From NCBI GenBank assembly GCA_029215795.1, contig JARDYH010000001.1, forward strand, positions 113,672,533-113,736,532: 64,000 bases of DNA, in the 5' to 3' direction. Shown here piece after piece: positions 45,601 to 55,801 of the stretch. How positions within the stretch are numbered: position 1 is the stretch's first letter; the number at the start of each line of letters is the position of its first letter. Source of the DNA: Anniella stebbinsi (lineage: Eukaryota > Chordata > Lepidosauria > Squamata > Anniellidae). The notes below the pieces were generated by a model. The model did not search any database. It worked only from the letters and a program-made list of their open reading frames with translations, and was not told the DNA's origin. The translations under genes and the position numbers were made by a program.

Positions 45601-48600
45601 TAAAAATTATGTACAGTATCAGATTATTACAATTTCAGTGCACCACCGAGGACAAGCGAGTTCTAGGTTGCAAACTGAGACTACAGCTCTCAAATACAAG
45701 AGCAAAATGCATTTCTGCTTCTAGGGGGCACTGCCATTGAAGCAGAGACTGAAACTGATAGTGATAGCTGTAGCTCAGAAAATGAGTCTGATTAAATTTT
45801 ATGCATATTCATTGAATCTTGGTCCCCCCTTTTTCTCAGTTCTTTTTATGGGAATGGGTGCTTTATGTCTGCTTGACACTGTAGGGACTAGCAGAGACAT
45901 AAATCATTTTCCTTGTTACTAATGTTAATGATTTCTTCTGTTTGTTTTTTTTAATTGTTTTTTGTCTGCTCCTCATAAACTGGCAAAACTAAAGAAGTTC
46001 CTTACAGTTCACGTGTTCCTTACAGTTCAGGAGCTTGTAGCTCCATTTGTTTGTTTGTTTTAAAAAAGGTAAAAATTTAAAAAAGTAAATTCCATTTGTA
46101 ATAATTGCTTGAATGCACTATACTTTCAATATACCAAATATGATAATTTTATGCCAAACCTACTTATACATAACTACATTTTATGTTCCTAAAGTAACAA
46201 AGTGACGTTCAATCCATAAAAGGTGCTAATATTGCATTTTTTCAATTTTTCTGAAAATTTATGTTTCCCTCCCGGAAAAAACCTGGCTTTTCGCATGGCT
46301 TCAAAATTTCTGGAAATTTTACATCTCTAATCACTGACCTGCAAGTCTCAGTGAATTCACTGGAGCATACTTCTGTGTCAATTATAGGATTGCATTGTTA
46401 GGTTGCAGCCTATGCACACTTACCTGGGAGTCAGTCTCGTTAAACTTAATAGACATTCATTGGCTCAATTCGGACGACACGATAGTCAATGGTGGGGTAA
46501 TAATCAACTTTACAGTTGTTCATCTAGGGGGTACTCCCCACACAATATGGTAATAAATAATCAACTGTGGTGTAGATTAGGATCAGCGCTGAGTTGACTA
46601 TGGCAGCATTCGGACGACACAATAGTCAAAACAACTGACGATTGTTTCCCCCACCCCAGTTGTTTATTGTGTCGTCCGAATTGAGCCATTGCGTTTGTAC
46701 TAAATACTAACCTATTTGTACTGAATATTGGATTATGCTATCATGAGCAGAATTCCTCTCACGGGATATTCCTTTTGAGAGACGGTGGTGTTTTTTTTGT
46801 TTTGTTGATTCCCCTTTCACACTACCCACCCCCGTGCCCTCCAAAAATCTACTCTGGAGAGTGGCTACCCTATAGATCCACATGGGATGTGGTGCTGGGA
46901 GCTACATGAAGGGTGAATCTGTGAAAATTGCCTTCTCACAGTTAACCATTAGGAGGCTGTGCTGGATCAGAATGGATCTTCCATTCACAAAAAGGCAACT
47001 CAGGATCCAAGGCAAATGTCTTAATACTACTGCAGTGCTAAATAGCAATGAATGTTCCATTGAATTCTGCTCAGTACATTTTTAATGGAGGCTGAGGTTG
47101 CGAAGTTCAGCTGCTTAATCTGTTTTGAATAAGATTTGTTTCTGCAGTTGTCGTGATGTGCCTCTGCTCTTGTTTTTGCATAGGGCTGCAGCTATGTTAA
47201 ATTGGCATTATCCCTGGCATAGTAATTGCCCAACATGCTAAGGCAATAGGATCACCATCTGAATTTCAGTTTAGCAACAACTCAGAATTGTAGCATTAAC
47301 AACAGCATATCCAACTCAGTGGGGCACGTTAGTCATGTTGGGACACAAACTCAGATTATTTCCTGATTTTCTTCTTTGGTTGTTTCTATTAAAGTTTGCT
47401 GCTTAATTTTTACCACTGAGAGGGGAGTAGTATACGTTATGTTTCCCAATGTCGGAGCTCCAAGTTAGGAAAGAGACAAATGAGAACCTTGAGTTGCCAC
47501 GCAAACCATTGTGAGACTGAATTAAATGTGTTTGTATTTATACTTCTGTTAATATTTAATATATTTATTTATGCAGATTTTTAAAAAATCATTTTGTTCA
47601 TTTTCAGTGCATTGAAGGTGTTCTGGGCAAAGCAGATTACAGTCACGAACATGTCAATCAGTGGACTGCAGCTGTAGTAGAACAAGCTTTAACACATCTG
47701 GTAAAACTGGGGAAAACCTACAAGTACATTGGTAAGAGTCTGTGGCTGAATTCGGACAACACGATAGTCAATGGTGGGGTAATAATCAACTTTACAGTTG
47801 TTCATCTAGGGGGTACTCCCCACATAACATGGTAATAAATAATCAACCATGGTGTGGATTAGGATCAGCGCTGAGTTGACTATGGCAGCATTCGTACGAC
47901 ATGATAGTCAATACAACTGATGATTGTCCCCCCCCCCCCCCCCCCCCGGTTGACTATTGTGTTGTCCGAATTCAGCCAATGTGTATACACAGTTTTATTG
48001 TTATATTTGGTTAAATCAAAATATAAGTAATGGATGGGAGAGGTGATAAACAAGGTTCCATGCACTTCCCCTCTTGCACTAGAGCAAGGGTTGGCACCCT
48101 CATGATTTGGACTGGCCATGTTGGAGTCAAAAACATCTGGAGGGTGCCATATTGCCTATCCCTGCACTAGAGCATTGCTCTGATTCATTATGGATTTTAT
48201 GGATAAAATACTGCATTCAAACCTAGGAGGCTGGAGCTCAAATTTCAGCTTCCAGAATCTGCAATCTGTAAAAAATAATGAGCCTGTTCAAACAACACAC
48301 TAAGCCATGATTAAGCCGCTAACCTTTTTGTGGCAAATATTTAGTAAGCCTGTTTAAACTGGTTATGTAACCACCATGGTTAAGATTGGTTCACACAACA
48401 CGCTAAGCCATAATGTTTAGCTCAAAATGCTTAACCACCTTGGTTTAGCTTGTCGTCTGAACAGGTTCAATAAAAAACTACAGATAAGTTCAGGTGATAT
48501 CAAGGAGACTTGCTTCTAAGTGATGGATTTAAGATTAGGTGCAAAATTCATTTAAATTATAAGGAAACAGTTATGTACTTTATCAGACAGACTCAAAGAT

Positions 48601-50736
48601 AGCAGATAGTGAAAAGGAGAAAGGGTACACCTAAGTTGTAAAGAACCTCACTAAACTTGTCTGGCTGATATTGTGCCATTGTAGAGAAGAATGCTTTCCA
48701 TCCAGCATGAGTCCCAGCTTCTCCAGTGACAATAAGTTCAGGTCAGTGGTAGGCTGATGGAAAGCTAAACTTTATTGACTATCCCTTTATAGTGCAGTCC
48801 TATAAATGTCTACTCAGAAGTAAGTCCCACTGAGTTCAATAGAACTTACTCCCAGGTAAGAATGTATAGCATTGCAGCTTTAGAAAATGTGCCTACTTTA
48901 AGTATAGCAACTCTCACAGTGTGATTTCATCCTATTTCTTGCTTGACTGCTGTGCCTTCCAGGTACAATAAAGTTGTAATTATTTGTAAAGGAGTTGAAC
49001 ACTACCAGGAAGATCTCTTTACTCAGAAGCTATTTATCACCTGTACCAGAAAATGCTACTTATCATACACATGAGAAGATTTAACCAGACAGTGCATTTT
49101 GAACAGACTTTGCATAGGCCTAGATGCTAAAGGAAACATTCCATCTTTTTTTAAGAAGGAGGAATGCATTTCATTGATTGTATATTCTTGGGCAAAGGAG
49201 AATTTAAGGAAGAAAACCTACAGTTTGCAGCTTAAATATTATAGCACAATTGAACAGAATTAGATATTGGAGAAAAGGTGGGAGTTCATTACACATACTC
49301 TGCCACAGAATGACTGTGGCTTGTCTCTCTCCCCAACTACCACCCACTGCTTTCAATCTATAACACTTTCATTAGGAAAATCTAAGGGCTTGAATGATAT
49401 ATCTGCTTTTTGCTTTATTAATGAGCATTGGATTTTGTGCCATCCTTTAGTAACCTGTGCAGTGATGCAGAAGTGTGGAGCTGGTCTTCATACAGCAAGT
49501 TCATGTTTTTGGGATACTACGACTGATGGTAAGTGTCAAACCACAGAATCGAGGTAAACAGTATCAAGAAAAAAACAACACTTTTTCACTTGTTATTATT
49601 GTGAAACATTATGTAGCAGTTGAAAGGCTATTTGACTAGGCAATCCCAATAGAACTACCAGGTTGTAATGAGTATTGGCCGAAATTAGGTTATTTGGGCC
49701 AAACTACACATTACATGTAAGTTTTCTCTGACTTTTGTTTTTAATAACAAGCAGATGCAGGAGTAGAGAAAGTCATGTACATGGGGACAAAGTGACAAAC
49801 CCTTTCCCTGATGGGTCTGTTTATGCCCAGAATCTCACCCTCCTGCCGCTTTTCACTAAAATAAGTACTGGGAAGATATTTGCAAGTGTGTGTAATATGT
49901 CATTTGGCCCTTGGTGTCAGTGCCAGAAATGAGTGTGAATAGCAGTGGAGATGTCTGCTCTTTGAAACAAATATGTCTCCTTTCCACTTGGAAATTTCTT
50001 CAGGTTTAGAAGAATTCACAGACAGTAACTATTTTATAATTTGCAGCGTATCTGTCATCCTATTATAAAAAGATTGATCAGATAAGCAGGGAAAAGTGAA
50101 GGGGGAAAACACTCTGTGATGCTTGAGTTGGTCGCCTAGGGAATTTTCTGGTGCAAGAAGTAGTTGGAGAGAACAGCAGAGTTGCCTATGGCCTTAAGAA
50201 AGCAGCCCAGTCCACTTATAATTAGCATAAGAAGTACCATAGGGGAGTCTCTGAGTAGGGAAACCTTTAAATAAATTACAGGAGTGGATAACTTGGACTA
50301 GGTCACATGGGCACCAACAAATGCAGTATCTAAATTCAGTTATGAACAGAATCCAGGCTGTGGTATGCTTTTAATAATATTTAACCATGTTGTCCATTAA
50401 TAAATACATTTTCCCAAAATCTCAGTTTCTTAATGTGTACCATAGCACATTGTTTGGGACCAAAAGTCCGATCCTAAAGATATTTACTCAAAAGTAACTC
50501 CTAAAGAGTTCAAAGGCATTTATGTCCTAATAAGCAGGCTGCCCCCAAATGCCGTTTTCTCACAGGGGTTCTATTCTGTAAATGAGTTCTGGTCATTAGA
50601 CTGTCATCTTAAGAATGAAAAGAGAGCCTGACCACTTTTTCTCCTTAAATCCATTATAGGTACTTGCACAGTCAGATGGGAAAACCGAACCATGAACTGC
50701 GTCGTCAATGTCTTTGCTGTAGCCATTATCTTGTAG
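42669..50736 (+). CDS. DYNLT3: DYNLT3, dynein light chain Tctex-type 3 (five coding exons, spliced)
   Basis: The product is a 116-residue Tctex-type light chain of cytoplasmic dynein. In this family the protein dimerises and binds the dynein intermediate chain, linking cargo to the motor; mammalian DYNLT3 is also reported to bind BUB3. Coding exons are 42669-42698, 45237-45278, 47608-47731, 49451-49528 and 50660-50736, all with GT-AG introns, joining in frame to 351 nt with a TAG stop. The start has a strong Kozak context (gggGCCATGG). DYNLT3-type blocks are EEAHNIIKD (residues 16-24), [20 protein letters not shown] (about 41-60) and the C-terminal [16 protein letters not shown]. Residues 75-86 ([12 protein letters not shown]) look more like DYNLT1 as I recall the human proteins. 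Length equals human DYNLT3. The start lies in a CpG island, as expected of a housekeeping gene. No frameshift or missing exon is seen. DYNLT1 is the only realistic alternative and fits the N and C termini less well. Confidence 0.95.
42992..43073. mobile_element. Short palindromic MITE C at edge of DYNLT3 CpG island
   Basis: GGGTGCCGTCAAGATATGTT and GATTTCTACGGCACCC are the ends; GTTGGACTACA and TGGGAGTTGTAGTCCAG are inner inverted arms with the ZNF143-like word. It lies in intron 1, about 300 bp after the start codon. Confidence 0.7.
43223..43568. mobile_element. GCGC-rich MITE with 3-bp target duplication (copy 2, 346 bp)
   Basis: CTA flanks both sides (43220-43222 and 43569-43571). Ends GGCTGCCTCTACAAGAGAGG and CTTGTAGAGGGGACC. 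It lies in DYNLT3 intron 1 and is closely similar to copy 1. Confidence 0.87.
43569..45089. other. DYNLT3 intron 1, repeat-poor part
   Basis: No exon seen. Poly-A at 44060-44071 and a poly-G run of about 17 at 44887-44903. Confidence 0.5.
45090..45222 (+). mobile_element. Old L2-type tail remnant just before exon 2
   Basis: TTTTGTAAACTGCCCTAGAA and GGGAGGTATCAGAAGTG followed by AAATAAAAAATAAAA resemble the L2 3' end. It ends about 15 bases before the exon 2 acceptor, so part of the intron end may derive from it. Confidence 0.5.
45237..45278 (+). CDS. DYNLT3: DYNLT3 coding exon 2
   Basis: Encodes residues 11-24 ([14 protein letters not shown]), phase 0 at both ends. The acceptor is a T-rich tract ending TTGCAG at 45236 and the donor is GTAAGT at 45279. 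The exon is only 42 nt. An old L2-type tail remnant lies about 15 bases upstream of its acceptor. Confidence 0.93.
46392..46455. mobile_element. Palindromic MITE A, truncated
   Basis: GGTTGCAGCCTATGCACACT and TACCTGGGAGTCAGTCTCGT; the right arm is lost where MITE D begins. Confidence 0.55.
46462..46687. mobile_element. MITE D copy 1 in DYNLT3 intron 2 (226 bp)
   Basis: Ends GGCTCAATTCGGACGACACG and GTGTCGTCCGAATTGAGCC form a near-perfect inverted repeat of about 20 bp. ATT flanks both sides (46459-46461 and 46688-46690). No coding capacity. Confidence 0.88.
47608..47731 (+). CDS. DYNLT3: DYNLT3 coding exon 3
   Basis: Encodes residues 25-65 and the first base of codon 66 (124 nt). Acceptor TTTTCAG at 47607; donor GGTAAGAG with the GT at 47732. 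It contains the conserved [19 protein letters not shown] helix-strand block of the Tctex fold. Near-identical MITE copies lie on both sides (46462-46687 and 47744-47977); the downstream copy starts 12 bases after the exon. Confidence 0.95.
47744..47977. mobile_element. MITE D copy 2 in DYNLT3 intron 3 (234 bp)
   Basis: Ends GGCTGAATTCGGACAACACG and GTGTTGTCCGAATTCAGCC. The middle is nearly identical to copy 1 and lies in the same orientation; a poly-C expansion is at 47928-47947. It starts 12 bases after exon 3. Flanks (TGT and AAT) do not match. Confidence 0.87.
48092..48149. mobile_element. Palindromic MITE C, diverged
   Basis: TGGCACCCTCATGATTTGGA and AAAACATCTGGAGGGTGCCA are inverted ends. 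Confidence 0.6.
48280..48468. mobile_element. MITE E with 3-bp target duplication (189 bp)
   Basis: Ends GAGCCTGTTCAAACAACACA and GTCGTCTGAACAGGTTC; AAT flanks both sides (48277-48279 and 48469-48471). Internal AAGCCATGATTAAGC and CACGCTAAGCCATAATG repeat the arm. Confidence 0.82.
48792..48878. mobile_element. Palindromic MITE A, well kept
   Basis: CAGAAGTAAGTCCCACTGAG and AATAGAACTTACTCCCAGG are the arms; GTGCAGTCCTATA and TAGCATTGCAGC the ends. Confidence 0.75.
48881..49450. other. DYNLT3 intron 3, remaining part
   Basis: No exon or repeat family recognised before exon 4. Confidence 0.5.
49451..49528 (+). CDS. DYNLT3: DYNLT3 coding exon 4
   Basis: 78 nt; completes codon 66 (GTA, Val), then encodes [18 protein letters not shown] and on to TTTD. 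Acceptor CCTTTAG at 49450, donor GTAAGT at 49529. The [13 protein letters not shown] core is the most conserved stretch of the family. Confidence 0.95.
49529..50659. other. DYNLT3 intron 4
   Basis: 1131 bp with no further exon. A diverged MITE A piece (CGATCCTAAAGATATTTACT at 50469) is the only repeat recognised. Confidence 0.55.
50660..50736 (+). CDS. DYNLT3: DYNLT3 coding exon 5 (last coding exon)
   Basis: 77 nt including the TAG stop. Acceptor CATTATAG at 50659. Completes Gly92 and encodes the end of the protein, [18 protein letters not shown] then AVAIIL, matching the DYNLT3 C terminus. Confidence 0.94.
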
Positions 50737-51493
50737 CAAACTGGACAACCCACACTAAGTTATGCCAAAGCCTTTAAGATCAGAAACTATCAAATACTCA
50801 GAGTACATCAGGAGAATTCTTAGATAATAATTTATGCACTAGAGGAAGAGGCAGAACATGTGCTTTTAAAAGGTTCGTGCACAACCTGTATATTATAGCA
50901 AAGCATAATATTCAGTTTAGCCAGTTGGCAGCTTGCTAAAGACAGCTATATAAAAATATATATATGAAGTTTTAAGTGTTCCAGGACAGCAAGTCTTTTT
51001 CCACACCCTCCTACCTGGAAGAAGTGATCTAACAGTTAAATGAAAATAAGAATATGCATGCTTGCACCAAATTACCACTGGCACTTCATACACAGGGAAT
51101 GAAAAGAAATGTAATAAGTAGGGGGGGAAGAGAATATTATATATAATATATAAGAAACTGGCAGTACACCTTGTGTTGAGTAATGTAAGTTAATGTTTTT
51201 TAAATTGTGGTTTTCAAATTGTGTTCTAGGGAACCCTAGGATTCCTTGAAAGCTTTTTAGTGATTCCTCAATACAATGGCAAATATGTTTCCGCTTGCCT
51301 CCTGAAATCTGGAGTATCAAGGGAGTGTTTTTTGTTCCAAGACACATGCTTGGTTGATGCAGGTTGATATTGAGGTTCTGTTGGGATTCTGGACAGTACC
51401 TCATGTGAACTGAAGGAACACACTAGAACACAATTCCATGATAGATTCCCAAGGCTCCTCTGTAGAAAACAGATGTGAGAAGTTCCCTGAAAG

Positions 51494-51806
51494 CAGTAAG
51501 TTTGAAAACCACAGCTTTATTGAATAGTTCTTGTGATATATAATATATTTAATAATGCTTAAAATATATATTAAGCAGGGTGAAAGAGCAGAAACAAACT
51601 GAAGAAATTTAAAAATATGGTTTCTATTTTATGGGCACAAAATATCTTGAGGCCAAAGTTTGAAAACCACTGCTTTGTGATATGTAGTATATTTAATAGT
51701 GCTTGTGATAGAGAATATATTAAACATGGTAAAAGAGCAGAAAAAGTTTTAAAACTAAAATTTCCTAATTTGGGGGCACAACATATCTCGAGGCCAAAGT
51801 ATCTAT
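51494..51806 (+). repeat. Diverged two-unit tandem duplication (about 150 bp) after DYNLT3
   Basis: Both units start GTTTGAAAACCAC (51501, 51659), pass through TATATTTAATA, a GTGAAAGAGCAGAAA-like word, and end TATCTTGAGGCCAAAG or TATCTCGAGGCCAAAG (51642-51657 and 51784-51799). An inverted GTGGTTTTCAAATTGTGTTC at 51205 suggests that the first unit is the arm of an old MITE. Confidence 0.75.
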
Positions 51807-52309
51807 TTTACTCGTAGAGGGCATGAATGTTCTGCAAAAGAATGTAGTTGTCACACTGGAATCTACTGCCAGCAATGTTTAATTTTGTACAGCGGCACAG
51901 TTTTTCAGGCGTGTTCACCAAATTAGGGTAATCTGCAATGTTTGATTCAATGGCTGGAAGCCCAGTCCAAAAATATGATGCACCAAAAATATGTGGTAAG
52001 GATAAGAGGTGCCTCCTGTTGTGTCAGCATAAAATCACAAACAACGGAAATAATATAGTAATGTTATGGTGCCTTTACAGGCAGATGCACTTGCACAGTT
52101 ATATAGGAGTGGGATAGAAAAGTTTAGAAAAGCTCTTGTGATATTAGGTTGTTATATAACTTTAAGGCAGGTATTTCTAATTAAGGGCCAGCTTTTGACC
52201 CTTCAAATTCTTGAGTAGGATTGTGTCTTAGTCATTGAAATCTATATAAAAGTAATTCTTACGACTTGGAAATACACACGTTGGGGGCGGGGAGATGGAA
52301 TTGTTTATA

Positions 52310-52495
52310 CACATAGGAAGCTGCCTTATACCTTGTCAGACCATTGGTGCATCTAGCTCAGTATTGTCTTAGTTGACTGGCAGTGGCTTTCCAGGCAGGT
52401 GTTTTTTCCAGACCTACCTGTTGATGCCAGAGATTGAATCTGGGACCTTTTGCATGCAAAACATGTGCCCTACCACTGAGCTATGCCCCCTCCCT
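52310..52495 (-). mobile_element. tRNA-derived SINE, minus strand, nearly full length
   Basis: Tail CACATAGGAAGCTGCCTTAT, middle GACTGGCAGTGGCTTTCCAG, B-box side GATTGAATCTGGGACC and A-box side CTACCACTGAGCTATGCCCC, ending at the tRNA head. Confidence 0.88.
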
Positions 52496-52564
52496 AATAT
52501 CTTAAGGTGCACCTAGAGTATAACTATGTTGTATTTTCAGAATAATGTACTGTGCTATAATAAT

Positions 52565-52630
52565 ATGAACACTTACTTGGGAGTAAGTCTTACTGAAATT
52601 AGTGGGACTTGATTCCAAGTAACATGAATA
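52565..52630. mobile_element. Palindromic MITE A, copy
   Basis: CACTTACTTGGGAGTAAGTC and AGTGGGACTTGATTCCAAG are the arms. Confidence 0.6.
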
Positions 52631-52687
52631 GGATTAAATTATAAATCCTTGTTTATGCCTGGTTTTTTTACATTTGTTATTGCTTAT

Positions 52688-52752
52688 AAAAAGTTATAAT
52701 CCTATGCTTACTTAAGAGTAAATTCCATTAAATACAGTGGAGCTTACTTCTG
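52688..52752. mobile_element. Palindromic MITE A, diverged copy
   Basis: TAATCCTATGCTTACTTAAG with GTGGAGCTTACTTCTGAG as inverted arms. Confidence 0.55.
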
Positions 52753-52933
52753 AGAAAAATTAGAATATATCAATTAACTGGCTAATTCTGTTAACTTTAA
52801 ATATAAACACCTCTGCAGTGTATTTGGGTTTTAGGGTCTTTTTCAACAATTCACGCAAAAAATGTGTCATTTCAAGTAGTTCACTGGAACTTGAAACATA
52901 GGCTGTTTCATTTGCAGCTTTTGTAATCACTAA

Positions 52934-53052
52934 CAATGCAATCTTATGCATGTTTAGACAATAAACAATCCTACAACTCTCAGCATGCCTCAGCCAGAGA
53001 TGCTGGGAAATGTAGGACTTTTTGCTATCTAAACATGCATAGGATTGTGCCC
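52934..53052. mobile_element. Core-palindrome MITE with TAA duplication
   Basis: Outer arms GCAATCTTATGCATGTTTAG and CTAAACATGCATAGGATTG; inner arms TCCTACAACTCTCAGCATGC and GATGCTGGGAAATGTAGGAC. TAA at 52931-52933 and 53053-53055. Confidence 0.8.
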
Positions 53053-53189
53053 TAAACTTAACGAGAAACTTCTATAATTTGGTTTGAGTTGTGGTGTATG
53101 GTTTGACCATTTGAATGGATTTGCTTGAATTACTGTAACATTATAATATTTAAAGCACCAAAGGTTTAGTTGTTTTGTTGTGCATATTT

Positions 53190-53215
53190 TAATAATAATA
53201 ATAATAATAATAATA
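53190..53215 (+). repeat. (AAT)n microsatellite
   Basis: Eight AAT triplets. Confidence 0.9.
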
Positions 53216-53489
53216 TAAACAAAGAGATTTCTGAACTGCTGAAATGAATACACATATCTGCAGCTAAAATTGTTCCATGTGAAGTTTGATCACAGCTCTG
53301 GATTCAGAATTTGCTCTTATTCTAGGCATAAATTATTCATCTTTTTCCTGAAGCTGCAAAAGACAATCTTGAGGGCAGAGTGTTTTATGGGAGGTGGAAA
53401 CACAATAGGATAATAATTGCATGGTTTAGAAAGAATCAGATAAATGCAATTTTCAGAAACTCTGTGACCAGAAAATGTAGGGAAAGTTT

Positions 53490-53492
<3 letters not shown>

Positions 53493-53545
<53 letters not shown>
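53493..53545 (+). repeat. (TC)n(AC)n microsatellite
   Basis: About 14 TC units followed by about 12 AC units. Confidence 0.95.
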
Positions 53546-53550
<5 letters not shown>

Positions 53551-53646
53551 CGTTTGTTGCCATAAACAAGACTAGATGTTATTATTAGCCATTGTATTTC
53601 AAGATAGTTTATGCTGAGAAAACGTTACTTTATACAAAGGCTCAAA

Positions 53647-53652
53647 AATAAA
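53647..53652 (+). promoter_or_regulatory. DYNLT3: Candidate DYNLT3 polyadenylation signal
   Basis: AATAAA, the first canonical hexamer after the stop that is not inside a recognised MITE. Its distance (2.9 kb) would give a long UTR. Confidence 0.3.
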
Positions 53653-53878
53653 GCACTATGGCAATATTGCACTAGAGATTATGCTGGTATTTGTTTTGTT
53701 TTAAAATAGCTTCATTTTGTTTTTAATTAAAAAAAAAATTAAAATGTCTTCCGTAGCTGTACTCTTATGGTTTTTGTATGAATTGATTGCTGAAATTCTT
53801 AATTTGAGAAGATAAAATGCCATATTTATCTTCTAGTCTTTTCTTGACACATTGAGATTGGGCCTTCATCATCCAACT

Positions 53879-54237
53879 GACCTGGTTCAGACAATCATTG
53901 TAGGCTAAACAAGCTGCTGTGGAGTATTTAAATCATGACCCATGCCAATTTGTGCCAGGCCTGATTTGTGTAATTTCCCACCTGGCCGTGGCTTGTGTCA
54001 TCTGAACCCATGTGACATGGTTTGCTTGAGGGGAAAACAACCCTCAAGTAAACCATGGGCAGTTGTTGGGTTATTGAGGGCTCCATCCCAAGATGTGCTG
54101 CCTGGGTTCAGATGACATGACAAGCCGGAGCTGGGCTAGTGATTATGCGAATTGTGCCTGGCACATACTGGCATGCACTGCAGTTTAAACAAGCCACTGT
54201 GGCTTGTTTAACCTACAATAATTGTTTGAACCAGCCC
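53879..54237. mobile_element. MITE F with 3-bp target duplication (359 bp)
   Basis: Ends GACCTGGTTCAGACAATCAT and ATTGTTTGAACCAGCCC extend inward to GTAGGCTAAACAAGC and GCTTGTTTAACCTAC, an inverted repeat of about 40 bp. ACT at 53876-53878 and 54238-54240. Internal GTTCAGATGACATG and CATCTGAACCCATG echo the ends. Confidence 0.87.
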
Positions 54238-54240
54238 ACT

Positions 54241-55411
54241 TAATATATTCCTTTCATGCTAGCCCTTTTTGGGCACAAACACCTGAAAGTTCTCATGCAC
54301 AGGCCTCACTGAAGTGACTAGGAGCCTTGCAACAATGCTACTGTGGAGTCAATCAGCTCCCATTCATTTCAGTGGAACTTGTACGAGAGAATGTCCCAGT
54401 GGACTTAGCACATTGCTCATATTTTAGTATAGTGCCTTTGGTACTTAGTGCAAAAACAAACAAAAAAGCTCTGATGCTCAAACTTTCTGAAACTGGTGCC
54501 ACTTCCATGCTTCACTGAGATGCTTATTTTATTTCTGAGTGGAGATATAATAAATGTTTGCTAACACCAGAAAGTACATAAATCTGTTTTTCAGGTGTTC
54601 AGCTTTGTCATAAGGGGCCTCTTTAAGGTTGGAAATCAACAGTTGAATCCCAAGTTTTACAGTGACCAAGAACTTGGCCAAGCAGCACTCATTCTTGGCA
54701 TCCGGATAAGCTCACATGAAAGATGAGGGGACAGAACCACATGAGCCCAGTGTATGGAATAAGGTTCCTACTGAAATGGTTTGCTTGACACACAGATACC
54801 TAACACTGAACATTTACCACAAGGCTTGATAGACAGAATCTCTGGTTTGCATCTTAGAAAAGGATTCCATGCTGTCTCCCTGGTTTGACTGAGATGCACA
54901 ATGAGAATAATCTGGGAAATGCTAATGTCTCCTTGGAACTTGCCACAGTTCCCACAGTTTGGAGAGTTACCAATCTGGAGATTGTCCAAGTTGCCTGAAG
55001 CCAATAACACCTGTGATACCCCAACCTAGGAGGTCTGCCACTACCTCTCAATTCAGCCTAACTCCTGATAGAGAGAGGAACTCCCAAGTGTTGCAGCTGA
55101 CTTGCTGTTTTCCCCCTTGGTCAAAGTGACTAGCATGAAAGTACACTGGCATCAGGGAGAAAGAAGTGGAGAGATTTCCAGTCTACCTCTGCTAAATAGA
55201 ACCATCAGAAGAGAATTCCAGCCTGTGTACATGGAGCATGCTTGAAACAAGTAGAGTAGGTTATTACATAATGGGGAAATTAGGTTTTTTACAATGGCTT
55301 TTTAAAGAGACAGGCATTTTATTCTTGGACCTTTCTCCACAACCATTTTGTGGCTATGTGTATGTAGAAAACTTCTCAAGCGAACAAGGAATGTTAAGGG
55401 GGAAGAACAGT

Positions 55412-55413
<2 letters not shown>
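54241..55413. other. Intergenic stretch, nothing recognised
   Basis: No exon or repeat family identified by eye. Confidence 0.45.

Positions 55414-55449
<36 letters not shown>
55414..55449 (+). repeat. (AC)n microsatellite
   Basis: About 18 AC units. Confidence 0.95.
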
Positions 55450-55450
<1 letters not shown>

Positions 55451-55712
55451 CCCAAACAAAAAACCTGCATTGTCACAGTGATTAGGATGATCATTTCTTC
55501 AATTCACGTCACAAACCATGTCATAACAGCAAGCCTGCCTCTTCCATATGAGGGGAGTCTGTGTCATTGTGGAAATTTGACATAAGAAAATACGTTAAGA
55601 TACTGGCATTTGAATGCATAGCATACCTCCATATATTTCAGCGGAACACTTCCTATGAATGCTCAGATCATAAAATCCAGGTTTACTAACAATAAAAATA
55701 AAAAAGAATTGG

Positions 55713-55801
55713 CAGCACAATCCTATGCATGTCTATTCAAGAGTAAGCTCTGTTGTGTTTGATGGAATTTGCTCCTAGATAACTGTATATAGGATTGCAG
55801 T
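55713..55801. mobile_element. Palindromic MITE A
   Basis: Ends GCACAATCCTATGCATGTCT and ACTGTATATAGGATTGCAG; central AAGAGTAAGCTCTG and GGAATTTGCTCCTAG arms. Confidence 0.72.

Larger units (their letters stand above)
50737..53660 (+). other. DYNLT3: Probable DYNLT3 3' UTR and downstream flank
   Basis: The stretch after the stop is AT-rich and has no further exon. An AATAAA lies at 53647-53652; weaker ATTAAA hexamers lie at 51719 and 52633. Which is used cannot be decided from sequence. If the distal site is used, the UTR carries a diverged tandem duplication (51494-51806), a tRNA-SINE, two palindromic elements and a core-palindrome MITE. Confidence 0.4.

Noticed and set aside
49267..49557. 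Single 96-codon gene around DYNLT3 exon 4
   Set aside because: The frame runs through the intron on both sides; only 49451-49528 is exon.
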